From contig WHTU01000005.1 in the NCBI GenBank assembly GCA_009377575.1, positions 35,724-99,723 on the forward strand: a stretch of 64,000 nt of DNA, written 5' to 3'. Of this stretch, positions 1-7,925 are shown in pieces. Under the pieces are notes generated by a model. That model had not been told where the DNA came from. It did not search any database and saw only the letters and a program-made list of their open reading frames with translations. This stretch comes from Nitrososphaeraceae archaeon (lineage in GTDB: Archaea > Thermoproteota > Nitrososphaeria > Nitrososphaerales > Nitrososphaeraceae). A program made the translations under genes and the position numbers. How positions within the stretch are numbered: the stretch's first letter is position 1; the number at the start of each line of letters is the position of its first letter.

Positions 1-178
1 CGAACATCAATACTCTAGACGGGTAACGAAATACAAAAGATTTGAAAGAAGCAAATCAAAAATGCATGCATATGCTCCCGAATGTATGGATGTGATTGAG
101 GGCAAACGAGTACGGATTGCAGAATGTCGGCCATTGACAAAGACCGTTGCTTTTGTGGTGATAGAGGTGGAACAATAG
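1..178 (+). CDS. rps17: 30S ribosomal protein uS17, 3' part
   Basis: The frame opens at base 2 and gives the last 58 residues of uS17 before a TAG at 176-178; the start lies outside the window. The tail has the motifs HAYAPECMDVIEGKRVRI and ECRPLTKTVAFVV, typical of archaeal uS17, an OB-fold protein that binds 16S rRNA early in 30S assembly. The next gene starts on the base after the stop, as expected for the conserved order uS17-uL14-uL24. Identification is firm; only the truncation limits it. Confidence 0.93.
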   Translation, partial: EHQYSRRVTKYKRFERSKSKMHAYAPECMDVIEGKRVRIAECRPLTKTVAFVVIEVEQ

Positions 179-613
179 ATGTCTACTAAATCAAGAGCAG
201 TTTCAGCAAAAGGTGTGGAAGAATTCAGGCCCTATGTGACCAGAGCACTCCCTATGAGTGCAACCTTGAATTGTGCTGATAATACCGGTGCTAAGATTCT
301 TCGTATTGTTCAAGTAAAAAGATTCAAGGGACGACATTCTCGTTTACCATCAGCCGCTGTGGGTGACTTTGTGACCGTAACCGTCAAGAAAGGGCCAGCA
401 GAGTTAAGAAAGCAGATTTTTGGCGCGGTGATAATAAGACAAAAATACGCAGTTAGACGATTGAATGGAAATAGATTAGTCTTTGAAGATAACGCTGCAG
501 TATTGGTCACTCCTGAAGGTGAGATCAAGGGAACAGACATAAAAGGGCCAGTAGCTGCAGAGGCAGCTGAGAAATGGCCGAGGATTGCAAATTTGGCTGC
601 ACTAATCGTTTGA
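179..613 (+). CDS. rpl14: 50S ribosomal protein uL14
   Basis: uL14 is a beta-barrel protein at the subunit interface, contacting 23S rRNA and the 30S body. The 144-residue product has the family core NCADNTGAKILRIVQVK and, further on, the segment FEDNAAVLVTPEGEIKGTDI. The length is normal for archaea (about 130-145). The ATG abuts the uS17 stop with no spacer, so translation is probably coupled. Codon use and position agree with the rest of the ribosomal cluster, and nothing is missing. Confidence 0.97.
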   Translation: MSTKSRAVSAKGVEEFRPYVTRALPMSATLNCADNTGAKILRIVQVKRFKGRHSRLPSAAVGDFVTVTVKKGPAELRKQIFGAVIIRQKYAVRRLNGNRLVFEDNAAVLVTPEGEIKGTDIKGPVAAEAAEKWPRIANLAALIV

Positions 614-638
614 GTGATGAATGGAGTAAAGAATATTA

Positions 639-1079
639 TTGACAAATAGAATGATAGGCGTTGTCCCAAAGCATATGACAGAACGCATGCTCAGGTCTCC
701 TCTGTCTCGCTCGCTGCGGGAGAAGTATGGAAGGCGCAATGTAAGAGTGATTGCCGGAGATACCATCAAAGTGATGCGTGGTGAATATAGTGGGATTGAA
801 GGTAAAGTTGAAAAGGTTAACATGAAGCGGGGAAGTCTCGCGATTGAAGGCATTCAAAGAGAAAAGGTGCGAGGAGGCAATGTAAAAGTGGAAATCAACT
901 CTACTAATGTTGTAGTTACCGATTTAGATTTGAATGATAAATTAAGACAAGCTCTAATTCAGAAAATTCATGAATCAGAGAAAAAAAATCTGACTGCAAA
1001 GAAATCTGGAACTGGGAAACAGAATAAGCGCCGTTCACAGATCAAGGGAAAGAGCAAGGTCAAAGGAGGAGAGACATAG
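639..1079 (+). CDS. rpl24: 50S ribosomal protein uL24
   Basis: uL24 starts 50S assembly by binding the 5' domain of 23S rRNA. A KOW motif is visible around residues 35-60 (VIAGDTIKVMRGEYSGIEG). The C-terminal third is a long Lys/Arg-rich tail, common in archaeal members. Two starts are possible: TTG at 639 or ATG at 651, four codons later. The ATG gives a product starting MIGVVPKHM, and no strong ribosome binding site decides between them. It lies 25 bases after uL14 and 2 bases before eS4. Confidence 0.94.
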   Translation: MTNRMIGVVPKHMTERMLRSPLSRSLREKYGRRNVRVIAGDTIKVMRGEYSGIEGKVEKVNMKRGSLAIEGIQREKVRGGNVKVEINSTNVVVTDLDLNDKLRQALIQKIHESEKKNLTAKKSGTGKQNKRRSQIKGKSKVKGGET

Positions 1080-1081
1080 AT

Positions 1082-1801
1082 TTGGCGAAGAAGGGAGGAG
1101 ATACTACTGTAAAAAGGCAGCTTGCTCCCTCATTTTGGAAGGTTAGACGAAAGCAAGGCCAATTTGTGGTACGTGCAAGACCAGGACCTCACCCAAAGGT
1201 TATATGTTATCCGCTGGGAATTTTACTCAGAGATGTTCTAAAAGTCGGTCAGAGCATGGAGGAAGTAAAAAGAATGCTTAATGACGGGAAGGTAGCTGTA
1301 GATGGAGTAGTGCGGAGAAGCATTGGTTGGCCGGTAGGACTGATGGATATAGTAGAACTGATTCCTTTGTCACAAGCGTTCCGTTTGGTACCAAAAGACA
1401 GGAATCTCTTGGTGCCAGTTCCTCTCTCAAAGCAAACTGAAAAAAACCAAAAGCTGTTAAGGGTAACACTTAGAAAAAAAATTAAAGGAGAAAAAACACA
1501 ATACGGCTTCCACGATGGCAAGACCTTGATTGCAAATGAGCAGTATTCTGTGGGAGATTCTTGCTTGATCGACCTGTCCAATAAGGAAGTCAAGTCACAT
1601 ATGAAATTAGAGAAAGGATCTATTGTCCTTGTTACGAAAGGCGAGAATGCAGGCTCTATTGGAAAGATTGAAGAGATTCGCGAGGGTCTTTTCTCACTGC
1701 CTAAACGTACGGTGATCTCATTTGGTGATAGGTCAGTTGAGTTACCGGTACAAATGGTCATGTTGGTCGGTGTTGAAGAGCCGATAATACAGGTGAGTTG
1801 A
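1082..1801 (+). CDS. rps4e: 30S ribosomal protein eS4
   Basis: eS4 is the archaeal/eukaryotic small-subunit protein with S4-like, central and KOW domains. The 239-residue product shows the usual opening (LAPSFWKVRRKQGQFVVRARPGPH, here split by position at about 14-37), an S4 RNA-binding segment near 50-85 and a C-terminal KOW-like stretch (VLVTKGENAGSIGKIEEI). The start is TTG, two bases after the uL24 stop and preceded by GGAGGAGA. The stop overlaps the uL5 ATG. Length and order are standard for the archaeal spc cluster. Confidence 0.96.
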   Translation: MAKKGGDTTVKRQLAPSFWKVRRKQGQFVVRARPGPHPKVICYPLGILLRDVLKVGQSMEEVKRMLNDGKVAVDGVVRRSIGWPVGLMDIVELIPLSQAFRLVPKDRNLLVPVPLSKQTEKNQKLLRVTLRKKIKGEKTQYGFHDGKTLIANEQYSVGDSCLIDLSNKEVKSHMKLEKGSIVLVTKGENAGSIGKIEEIREGLFSLPKRTVISFGDRSVELPVQMVMLVGVEEPIIQVS

Positions 1802-2328
1802 TGGATATGGATACTTTGAATTCAGAAAATATTATGAGAAGGATTTCGGTGGGAAAGGTTGTTATCAACATTGGTGTCGGTAAATCCGGAGAGCCTGTAG
1901 AAAGGGCCAAACACGGGTTAGAGGATTTGACTGGAAAAATTCCAACTGTGACAACGGCCAAGAAAAACTTTCGAGATTTTGGAATTCACCAAGGGGAACC
2001 CATTGGAGCGATGGTGACATTGAGAAGAAAAGATGCAACAGATTTCTTGAAAAGGTGTCTAGAAGCAAAGGATAATAAGATGAATATCAATTCCTTCGAC
2101 GATTATGGCAACATCTCTATTGGTATACGTGAACATATCGATATTCCTGGTACGAAATATAATCCAGACATTGGTATCTTTGGCATGAACGTCTGCGTTA
2201 GTTTGGTGCGACCAGGTTATAGCATTTCCAAGAAAAGAGGTAAAAGTAAGATCGGCAAAGGGCACAGAATTAGAAAAGATGGGGCAATAGAATTTTTTAC
2301 AAACGGATTTGGAGTTGAAATATCATAA
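1801..2328 (+). CDS. rpl5: 50S ribosomal protein uL5
   Basis: uL5 sits in the central protuberance, binds 5S rRNA and contacts the P-site tRNA. The product of about 175 residues contains the family segments [18 protein letters not shown] and [21 protein letters not shown] prefer the ATG at 1801, which overlaps the eS4 stop in a TGATG arrangement. A TTG one codon upstream (1798) would add one residue. The stop overlaps the uS14 ATG (TAATG), indicating translational coupling through this part of the operon. Confidence 0.96.
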   Translation: MDMDTLNSENIMRRISVGKVVINIGVGKSGEPVERAKHGLEDLTGKIPTVTTAKKNFRDFGIHQGEPIGAMVTLRRKDATDFLKRCLEAKDNKMNINSFDDYGNISIGIREHIDIPGTKYNPDIGIFGMNVCVSLVRPGYSISKKRGKSKIGKGHRIRKDGAIEFFTNGFGVEIS

Positions 2329-2507
2329 TGCCAAAACCGAGAGATTATGAGATTACTAAAAGGAAAAAAATTTCCCATGGTAAGGGTTCAAGGTGGTGCA
2401 AGAGGTGTGGTGCATATAACGGATTGATACAACAATACAAATTATTTCTATGTAGACAATGTTTTAGAGAGGTTGCCAAGCACTTGGGCTTTTACAAGTA
2501 CGAATGA
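2328..2507 (+). CDS. rps14: 30S ribosomal protein uS14, zinc-binding form
   Basis: This short gene encodes 59 residues of the zinc-ribbon form of uS14, which lies in the 30S head. Two CxxC pairs are visible (WCKRCGAYN and FLCRQCF), spaced as in the zinc-binding family, and the protein ends KHLGFYKYE as archaeal members do. The ATG overlaps the uL5 stop by one base. Its length is exactly that expected for the short form, and the position between uL5 and uS8 is the conserved one. Confidence 0.95.
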   Translation: MPKPRDYEITKRKKISHGKGSRWCKRCGAYNGLIQQYKLFLCRQCFREVAKHLGFYKYE

Positions 2508-2529
2508 TTAGGAGGATGATAATAGTTAA

Positions 2530-2922
2530 ATGCCAGCATTAAATGTGTTAGCAAATTTGTTGAATACATTATACAATAACGAATCGCGAAGAAAGAAGGA
2601 GTGTATTGTGTTGCCTGCATCTAGATTCACTAGTGAAGTTTTGCGTGTAATGCAGAAGCATCATTTCGTAGGCGAGTTCGAACAAATTGACGACGGAAGA
2701 TCGGGGAAATTTCGTATTCAACTTCTAGCCACAATAAACAAATGTGGGATAGTTACTCCAAAGTATAGCGTTAGAAAGAATGGATACCTTGATTGGGAAA
2801 GACGATATTTACCAGCATTTAGTATGGGAGTATTGATAGTATCAACAAGTAAGGGTGTAATGTCGCACCACGAAGCCCAACAACTTGGCTTAGGTGGAGT
2901 CCTGGTGGGATATGTGTACTGA
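2530..2922 (+). CDS. rps8: 30S ribosomal protein uS8
   Basis: uS8 binds the central domain of 16S rRNA and in many organisms also represses its own operon. The 130-residue product matches archaeal uS8 from MPALNVLANLLNTLYNNE through the C-terminal VSTSKGVMSHHEAQQLGLGG. A good ribosome binding site, GGAGGATGAT at 2511-2520, precedes the ATG, unlike the overlapping starts before it, so this gene may initiate independently. Its 3' end overlaps the uL6 start by 11 bases. Confidence 0.97.
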   Translation: MPALNVLANLLNTLYNNESRRKKECIVLPASRFTSEVLRVMQKHHFVGEFEQIDDGRSGKFRIQLLATINKCGIVTPKYSVRKNGYLDWERRYLPAFSMGVLIVSTSKGVMSHHEAQQLGLGGVLVGYVY

Positions 2923-3475
2923 AAAGATACCAGTTGAGAAGTTAAGCGTTGATTTAATGATACCCTCAGAAGTAACTGTATCGAAGGAAGAAAACCAGAT
3001 TCGAGTTAGTGGGAAGCTGGGAACCTTAAAGAGAGATTTGTCGAAAATACCAATAAAAGTTGATATCGTTCAGGATAGCATTAAAATTTCCTCGTACGGA
3101 AAGAGGAAGAGGGACTTTGCGATCATTAATACTGCGAAAAGCATTTTGAACAATATGATCAGTGGCGTAGAGCGAGGATACACTTATCGATTAAAGGTTG
3201 TTTTTGCTCATTTTCCCATTTCTGTAAAGGTAAAGGGATCTGAGGTTCATGTGGAGAATATTTTTGGTGAGAGAGCCCCGAGAATTGCCATGATTGTCGG
3301 TAGTAGTACAAAGGTGAAGACAAGCGGCGATGACGTGCTGGTAACTGGACCAAGCATTGAAGATGTGTCCCAGACTGCCGCCAATATTGAGTCATCAACA
3401 AAAATAAAGGGTAAGGACCAGCGGGTATTTCTCGATGGTATATACATCTATTCAAGAGAAGCCGGAATAACATAG
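2912..3475 (+). CDS. rpl6: 50S ribosomal protein uL6
   Basis: uL6 lies near the GTPase-associated centre of the large subunit. Two alpha/beta repeats are visible, with the conserved TGPSIEDVSQTAANIE region and a C-terminal KGKDQRVFLDGIYIYSRE. The frame is open from 2894 (GTG), but the ATG at 2912 (MCTEKIPVEKLSV) gives the normal N-terminus, overlaps uS8 by 11 bases and follows GGTGGGA. The usual archaeal partners (eL32, uL18, uS5, uL30, uL15) do not follow; the cluster ends here. Confidence 0.95.
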   Translation: MCTEKIPVEKLSVDLMIPSEVTVSKEENQIRVSGKLGTLKRDLSKIPIKVDIVQDSIKISSYGKRKRDFAIINTAKSILNNMISGVERGYTYRLKVVFAHFPISVKVKGSEVHVENIFGERAPRIAMIVGSSTKVKTSGDDVLVTGPSIEDVSQTAANIESSTKIKGKDQRVFLDGIYIYSREAGIT

Positions 3476-3676
3476 AAGCTCGTGTTTCCTATAGGATTCA
3501 TCTAATGATGAAGAGGATGTTTAATCAGTAGAGATACTCGATATATTTCAAATCTCGAGTTTAGAAAGATCGTTCTTTGCCGTCAGGGTTCTTGTTCTTG
3601 TGTTATCATTTCATTCCGGAGATGTAAAAAGGGCTCAAGCATACCTTTTAATTGATTAATAGGAGAGTATCCTAAC

Positions 3677-4378
3677 GTGAAAGGCGTAATACTTGCTGGC
3701 GGATTAGGAAAAAGACTCAGGCCAATCACCAATGAGAGGCCAAAACCGATGATTGAAGTTTGCGATAAACCAATTATCGAATGGCAAATAAGATGGTTCA
3801 AAAATCATGAGGTCGATGAAATTGTTATATGTGTAGGTTATCTGAAGGAACGCATTATAGATTACATTGGAAGTGGGAATAGATTTGGAGTGAAGGTTGG
3901 TTATGCTGTAGAAGAGGAACCACTCGGTACAGGCGGAGCGCTAAAGAATGCCAGAAGCTTGATCAACAGTTCCAAGGATGAAGGATTCTTTATGGTAAAC
4001 GGCGATATTTTGACCGACCTGGATCCAAATGTCCTGAAGCACACCAAAAACTCTGCACTAGCACTGGTGCCCTTGAAAAGTCCATACGGTGTCATTGAGC
4101 TGGACAAGGATGGCCTTGTTACTGGCTTTGTAGAGAAGCCACAGATCAATGACAAATGGATTAATGCGGGAGTCTATTTTTTCACAAACCATGTCTTTGA
4201 TTTTCTACCCGAACATGGAAATATAGAAACGACAGCTTTACCCATCATGGCTAAGGACCGGAATTTAATGGGTATTACATTTTCAACTTCTTTTTGGAGA
4301 TCAATTGATTCGCATAAGGATATGGACGAGGCTACTAAGGAAATTCAAAGTTCTCAATTAGTGTCGCGGGGGAACTAA
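3677..4378 (+). CDS. sugar-phosphate nucleotidyltransferase
   Basis: This is a 233-residue GT-A type transferase that activates a sugar 1-phosphate with an NTP, as GDP-mannose or dTDP/UDP-glucose pyrophosphorylases do. The N-terminus carries the signature GGLGKRLRPITNERPKPM, followed by a metal-binding NGDILTDLD near residue 113 and FVEKP near 155. The C-terminal hexapeptide-repeat domain of longer family members is absent, so this is the short catalytic form. Substrate cannot be read from sequence. The start is GTG after GGAGAG. The next gene begins on the base after its stop, so it heads a four-gene operon. Confidence 0.85.
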   Translation: MKGVILAGGLGKRLRPITNERPKPMIEVCDKPIIEWQIRWFKNHEVDEIVICVGYLKERIIDYIGSGNRFGVKVGYAVEEEPLGTGGALKNARSLINSSKDEGFFMVNGDILTDLDPNVLKHTKNSALALVPLKSPYGVIELDKDGLVTGFVEKPQINDKWINAGVYFFTNHVFDFLPEHGNIETTALPIMAKDRNLMGITFSTSFWRSIDSHKDMDEATKEIQSSQLVSRGN

Positions 4379-5377
4379 TTGAATTCTGGAGAGGCCAAGA
4401 TAGGATATGGTCTGGGGACTCTGCTTTCCATCGACGAGATTTTGAGATTTTCCCATCTCACAAATAGATATAAAAATGTACATTCTTTGTGGATACCAGA
4501 AACCTGGGGACGTGAAGCTTTCAGTACATTGGGTGCAATTTCTCAAGTTGCTCGCTATCCGAAATTAGGAACAGCAATACTCAATATTTATTCACGAACA
4601 CCTTCTACCATTGCAATGGGAGGGATTACCCTTGATATTCTTTCAGGTAACCGAACTCTGTTGGGATTAGGAGTAAGTACCAGACCGATCATTGAGGACT
4701 GGCATGGAATGGTTTTTGATAAACCCCTTGCCAGAATGAAGGAGATTGTCGCTCTCCTTCAACTCATTTGGAGAGGAAATCCAGTATCCTTCAAGGGCAA
4801 TTTCTTTAACCTTTCGAATTTCAAACTCTTGCACTCTCCTCCTAGGGCTTCTATTCCTATATTTTTAGCCGCGGTAAATCCACTAATGATAGCACTCTCG
4901 TTATCAGTTGCGGATGGCCTTTTGCTCTATTTGCGACCCTTCAATGAATTGAGGTCCACCATTCAAAAGATACGAAATGGAATAACAAGGCCATTTGAAT
5001 TGGCCTCGGTCTTTATATGCTCAATTTCTGATAAGTATCCTGATAGGGCGAGAAAGCGGGCAGCGAAGACGCTTGCATTTTATATTTCAGTTGGAGCCTA
5101 TTATAGGAAGCTGATTTCAAGCTCTGGTTTCGCGGATGAGACAGAAGCTATTGTTGCAGAGTACAATAAGAGAGGGCTAGACGCAGCCTCCAAAGTTGTT
5201 TCTGACCGCCTATTGGACGATATTGCCATTTGCGGTGGTTCTGAACATGGTAGACGCTCGATGGAAAGGTTTGTCTCCGCTGGCATAACACTTCCTATTT
5301 TACAAATTAATCCAGTAGAAGGAGAGGATACTCAAGAATCGTTCATCAAATTCTTGGAGACTTTTTCGAATGAATAA
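4379..5377 (+). CDS. luciferase-like (LLM class, probably F420-dependent) oxidoreductase
   Basis: The 332-residue protein has the TIM-barrel layout of the bacterial luciferase/methylenetetrahydromethanopterin reductase superfamily. Visible segments are SLWIPETWGREAF near the N-terminus, GLGVSTRPIIEDWHG near 98-112, and the family-typical KEIVALLQLIWRG followed by FNLSNFKL. Archaeal members generally use coenzyme F420, which is the likely cofactor here by family. The substrate is unknown. The start is TTG directly after the preceding stop. It overlaps the thiolase gene by 8 bases, so the two products are probably made together. Confidence 0.8.
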   Translation: MNSGEAKIGYGLGTLLSIDEILRFSHLTNRYKNVHSLWIPETWGREAFSTLGAISQVARYPKLGTAILNIYSRTPSTIAMGGITLDILSGNRTLLGLGVSTRPIIEDWHGMVFDKPLARMKEIVALLQLIWRGNPVSFKGNFFNLSNFKLLHSPPRASIPIFLAAVNPLMIALSLSVADGLLLYLRPFNELRSTIQKIRNGITRPFELASVFICSISDKYPDRARKRAAKTLAFYISVGAYYRKLISSSGFADETEAIVAEYNKRGLDAASKVVSDRLLDDIAICGGSEHGRRSMERFVSAGITLPILQINPVEGEDTQESFIKFLETFSNE

Positions 5378-6476
5378 AGTAGCTATTGTAGGTTACTCCA
5401 CTGCCAAATTTCGAAAATCCACCGACAAGTCAGTTTACGAATTAGCATGTGAACCTTCGATGGATATTTTGAGGTCTTCAAATTTGGCAGCAAATAGGAT
5501 AGAAGGCTTATTGTTTTCCAGCTGTTCCCATGATCTTTATGGTGGGGCAATATTGTCTGAAATGTTAGGCGTAAGCCCCAAACTAACCTGCAGGATTGAT
5601 AATCTCTGCAATTCTGGAACCATCGCGATATCAACTGCCTATTCCTATATTTCTTCAGGATTGTGTGATTCAGTTCTGGTAGTTGGTGCAGAGTTGTATA
5701 ACAGCCCTGGTTCGAAGCTCATTTGGGATGTATCAAGAGGCCATTTTACTTCTTCTATCTACTGGGCGTCGGTGTTTGCGAGGATGCATATGCGAGAATA
5801 CGGGACCACTGAAGAGGATCTGGCAAACATAGCAGTTAAGAATAGATCATCCTCTGTTAACAATCCTAACGCCATGTTCAACAAGCCAATTACACTTGAA
5901 GATGTATTAAGTTCTAGGAAACTAGTTGATCCAATTAAATTGCTAGACTGCGGTGCACTATGTTCAGGCTCTTCAAGCGTGTTACTAGTCTCCGAGGATC
6001 TTGCCAGAAAACTTGGTTCTCAGCCAGTCTGGATAGAAGGGATAGGGCACCAAACAAATTGTGCAAGCATGGCACATGCTATTCCAGAAATATTTAAGAT
6101 AGGATCTTGTAAGTTAGCCGCATCACATGCTTATGAAATGGCAAAAATGAAACCCTCAGACATACAGGTGGCAGAAATTCATGATGCATTTACAATAATG
6201 GAGATTATGGCATGTGAGGATTTAGGGTTTGCGAAGATAGGGGAAGGAGCTTCGTATGCCTTGCACGGAAATATTGCGGTCAACCCCAGAGGAGGAATTA
6301 TCGGATCCGGCCATCCAATTGGTGCAACAGGGATAGCTCAGGTATGCGAAATAGTGTGTCAATTGAGGCATGAGTCAGGAGTACGCCAGGCAGGTAATTG
6401 TAACGTTGGATTAGTTCATAACCTTGCGGCAGCAGGAACATCAGCTACAGTCATGATACTCCGATCGGAGGTTTAG
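5370..6476 (+). CDS. thiolase family protein (SCP2/archaeal type)
   Basis: The 368-residue protein is a thiolase-fold enzyme that would condense or cleave acyl-CoA. The nucleophile Cys is in IDNLCNSGTIA near residue 80. The NEAF motif of classical thiolases is HDAFTIMEI, and the catalytic GSGHPIGATG is intact. The C-terminal Cys motif of biosynthetic thiolases is replaced by VHNLAAAGTSA, as in SCP2-type and archaeal thiolases. A DUF35 protein follows 10 bases downstream. In archaea such pairs are known from the acetoacetyl-CoA thiolase/HMG-CoA synthase complex, but no HMG-CoA synthase is adjacent, so the exact acyl substrate is open. Confidence 0.83.
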   Translation: MNKVAIVGYSTAKFRKSTDKSVYELACEPSMDILRSSNLAANRIEGLLFSSCSHDLYGGAILSEMLGVSPKLTCRIDNLCNSGTIAISTAYSYISSGLCDSVLVVGAELYNSPGSKLIWDVSRGHFTSSIYWASVFARMHMREYGTTEEDLANIAVKNRSSSVNNPNAMFNKPITLEDVLSSRKLVDPIKLLDCGALCSGSSSVLLVSEDLARKLGSQPVWIEGIGHQTNCASMAHAIPEIFKIGSCKLAASHAYEMAKMKPSDIQVAEIHDAFTIMEIMACEDLGFAKIGEGASYALHGNIAVNPRGGIIGSGHPIGATGIAQVCEIVCQLRHESGVRQAGNCNVGLVHNLAAAGTSATVMILRSEV

Positions 6477-6486
6477 CGGTAACCTA

Positions 6487-6831
6487 ATGCGACGCTTCAT
6501 GAATCAGCTAAAAAATGGAACGTTTGTAATTTCTTATTGTACTGCTTGTAGAAAGAAGATTTGGCCACCGTACGAGTATTGTCCTGCCTGTTATCGGAGA
6601 ACATCACCGGTAACGGCTGGCAAAATCGGCAAGGTCGTGGAATTTAGCAGATCCTGGCTAGAAGAGCAAGAGGTAATTGTAGCGCTAATAGATATGGATG
6701 GGATCTTATTGTTGGGTTCCATTTCAGAAGGACAAGGCATTACCATTGGTGCAGCAGTAGAACTGATAGCCACCGGAGCATCTTCTGATGGGAAGATTTA
6801 TTTCCATTTCAAAATACTTGGATCGGTTTGA
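6487..6831 (+). CDS. DUF35 zinc-ribbon/OB-fold protein, thiolase partner
   Basis: The 114-residue protein begins with a rubredoxin-like zinc ribbon (CTACRKKIWPP then CPAC) and continues into a beta-rich OB fold (VVEFSRSWLEEQEVIVALIDMD), the standard DUF35 layout. In archaea DUF35 proteins bridge thiolase and HMG-CoA synthase and hold CoA. Here it directly follows a thiolase gene, so a similar scaffold role is inferred. The zinc ligands are all present. The ATG at 6487 lies 10 bases after the thiolase stop; a second ATG four codons later is possible. Confidence 0.83.
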   Translation: MRRFMNQLKNGTFVISYCTACRKKIWPPYEYCPACYRRTSPVTAGKIGKVVEFSRSWLEEQEVIVALIDMDGILLLGSISEGQGITIGAAVELIATGASSDGKIYFHFKILGSV

Positions 6832-6852
6832 TTCATATACAATGAATAAGTA

Positions 6853-7230
6853 ATGTATTTAAAACGAGTTATGAGTTACGATAGATTTGTCGACGATCGA
6901 CTCCTTACCAGTAGGGATGCCCTCAACACTACTCAAATGAAACTCAAATTAGTCGAAATTGATGAAGGCGCCAGAGATTTCTCCCAGCGGTTTGGGGGAA
7001 GGGTTCTAGTCAGAAAAGTTCTTCTCACGATGAAGTATTCGAAAACAGGGGAGGTAGAAGAGGTAGAACTGGATCTCGAACTACTTGAGAACAAATTGAG
7101 AAAGGAGCGATTATTCTCTTCCTCAAACAGATGGGTATCATCGAATGAAATAAAGAATGGATACATAATCGCAAATCGGCATCTTGATTTACTTGCTGAT
7201 GCCATTGCATTGGACATTATATCCTTTTGA
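6853..7230 (+). CDS. conserved-looking hypothetical protein, 125 aa
   Basis: I do not recognise a family. The product is charged and soluble, with no membrane segment. It has a beta-rich middle (GGRVLVRKVLLTMKY) and acidic stretches (EVEEVELDLELLE). Starts at 6853 and 6871 are both ATG; the AT-rich element at 6833-6842 is better placed for the second (MSYDRF). It lies 21 bases after the DUF35 gene on the same strand and may be the last gene of that operon. It ends just before a convergent tRNA gene. Confidence 0.6.
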   Translation: MYLKRVMSYDRFVDDRLLTSRDALNTTQMKLKLVEIDEGARDFSQRFGGRVLVRKVLLTMKYSKTGEVEEVELDLELLENKLRKERLFSSSNRWVSSNEIKNGYIIANRHLDLLADAIALDIISF

Positions 7231-7264
7231 CTTTAATGGATGTATATTAACGAAATAATTGAAG

Positions 7265-7378
7265 CGCCGCTGATCAGACTCGAACTGATGACCCACTGGT
7301 TAACAGCCAGCTAAGCTCCAGAGGAGTTTTTTTTCCAAACCACGCTAGAATTGCTCTACCATGCTGAGCTACAGCGGC
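7265..7378 (-). tRNA. tRNA-Asn(GUU) with a non-canonical intron of about 40 nt
   Basis: On the minus strand the acceptor strand GCCGCTG pairs with CAGCGGC, and the discriminator is G73. The D arm is GCTC/GAGC, the T arm is ATCAG-TTCGAGT-CTGAT, and the anticodon stem GCTGG/CCAGT encloses the loop CTGTTAA, giving anticodon GUU (plus strand 7302-7304). The mature tRNA would be 74 nt, while the gene is 114. The extra 40 nt fall between the D arm and the anticodon arm (about 7312-7351) and contain an A8 run, so the insertion is near position 26/27 and not the usual 37/38. An AT-rich promoter element is at 7403-7411. No CCA is encoded. Confidence 0.88.
7312..7351 (-). other. putative tRNA intron near position 26/27
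   Basis: These 40 bases are the excess over a normal tRNA-Asn cloverleaf. They begin, on the minus strand, with ATTCTAGCGTGG and end with CTCCTCTGGAGCTTA. The borders are inferred only from which bases the cloverleaf needs, so they may be shifted by a few bases. I could not draw an unambiguous bulge-helix-bulge. Introns at unusual tRNA positions are known in Crenarchaeota and Thaumarchaeota. EndA, which would cut it, is encoded at 37984-38541. Confidence 0.65.
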
Positions 7379-7380
7379 GC

Positions 7381-7925
7381 AATATTGTAGCATATTATCG
7401 GACAAATTAAATGTTGTGTTAGACGTACTGATATGATTCATTGACTATGCCAACGGTTGACTTTTTTGGATACGATCTTGTGAAGACAATCTCCACCTAG
7501 CAGATATTCCATCCTGTTGAAAATGAGATATAATCGCCGTAGTAGTAATTAATTAACATAAACATTGCAATCTGTCGGTTTTGGTAGGGGTTATGAGCAT
7601 CAAAAGTTGGAATTGTCAATAGCAGGATAGTCACTCCATTCTGTATCTAACTACCTTGCTTGCGTTAACAGAAAAGCTTTTGAAGAAAAAATATGGTGCT
7701 ATTTAATTTGACGAATTTCGGCTTTACTTTGATCAACACTGATTGTTCAGAAAAGGACCCATTTCTGTATCGTTCAACAAAGACAATGTTTTTTTTACTC
7801 GCATAGACGCTGAATTTGGGCTTCTCCGGTTGAAAAGGTCCGAACACCCTTTTAGTACTTTTTGTCTTGTAAGGTTGACAATTTGTTTAATTAACTTCTT
7901 AGCTATGCTTTTCTTCAATTAAGTC
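7381..7925 (+). other. non-coding stretch between tRNA-Asn and serine recombinase
   Basis: No convincing gene is visible. Two overlapping minus-strand frames near 7665-7918 have atypical composition and no start signal. The stretch is AT-rich with scattered TTAATTAA-like words near 7550 and 7888. A recombination (res or att) site for the downstream recombinase could lie here, but I found no clear dyad. Confidence 0.4.

Noticed and set aside
2894..2911. Longer N-terminus for uL6 starting at GTG 2894
   Set aside because: The extra residues (ESWWDM) come from uS8 coding sequence in another frame and are not family-like; ATG 2912 gives the normal start.
7665..7918. Two overlapping minus-strand ORFs of about 60 codons
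   Set aside because: Low-complexity Lys/Asn/Phe composition, no start signal, mutually overlapping frames and no domain.
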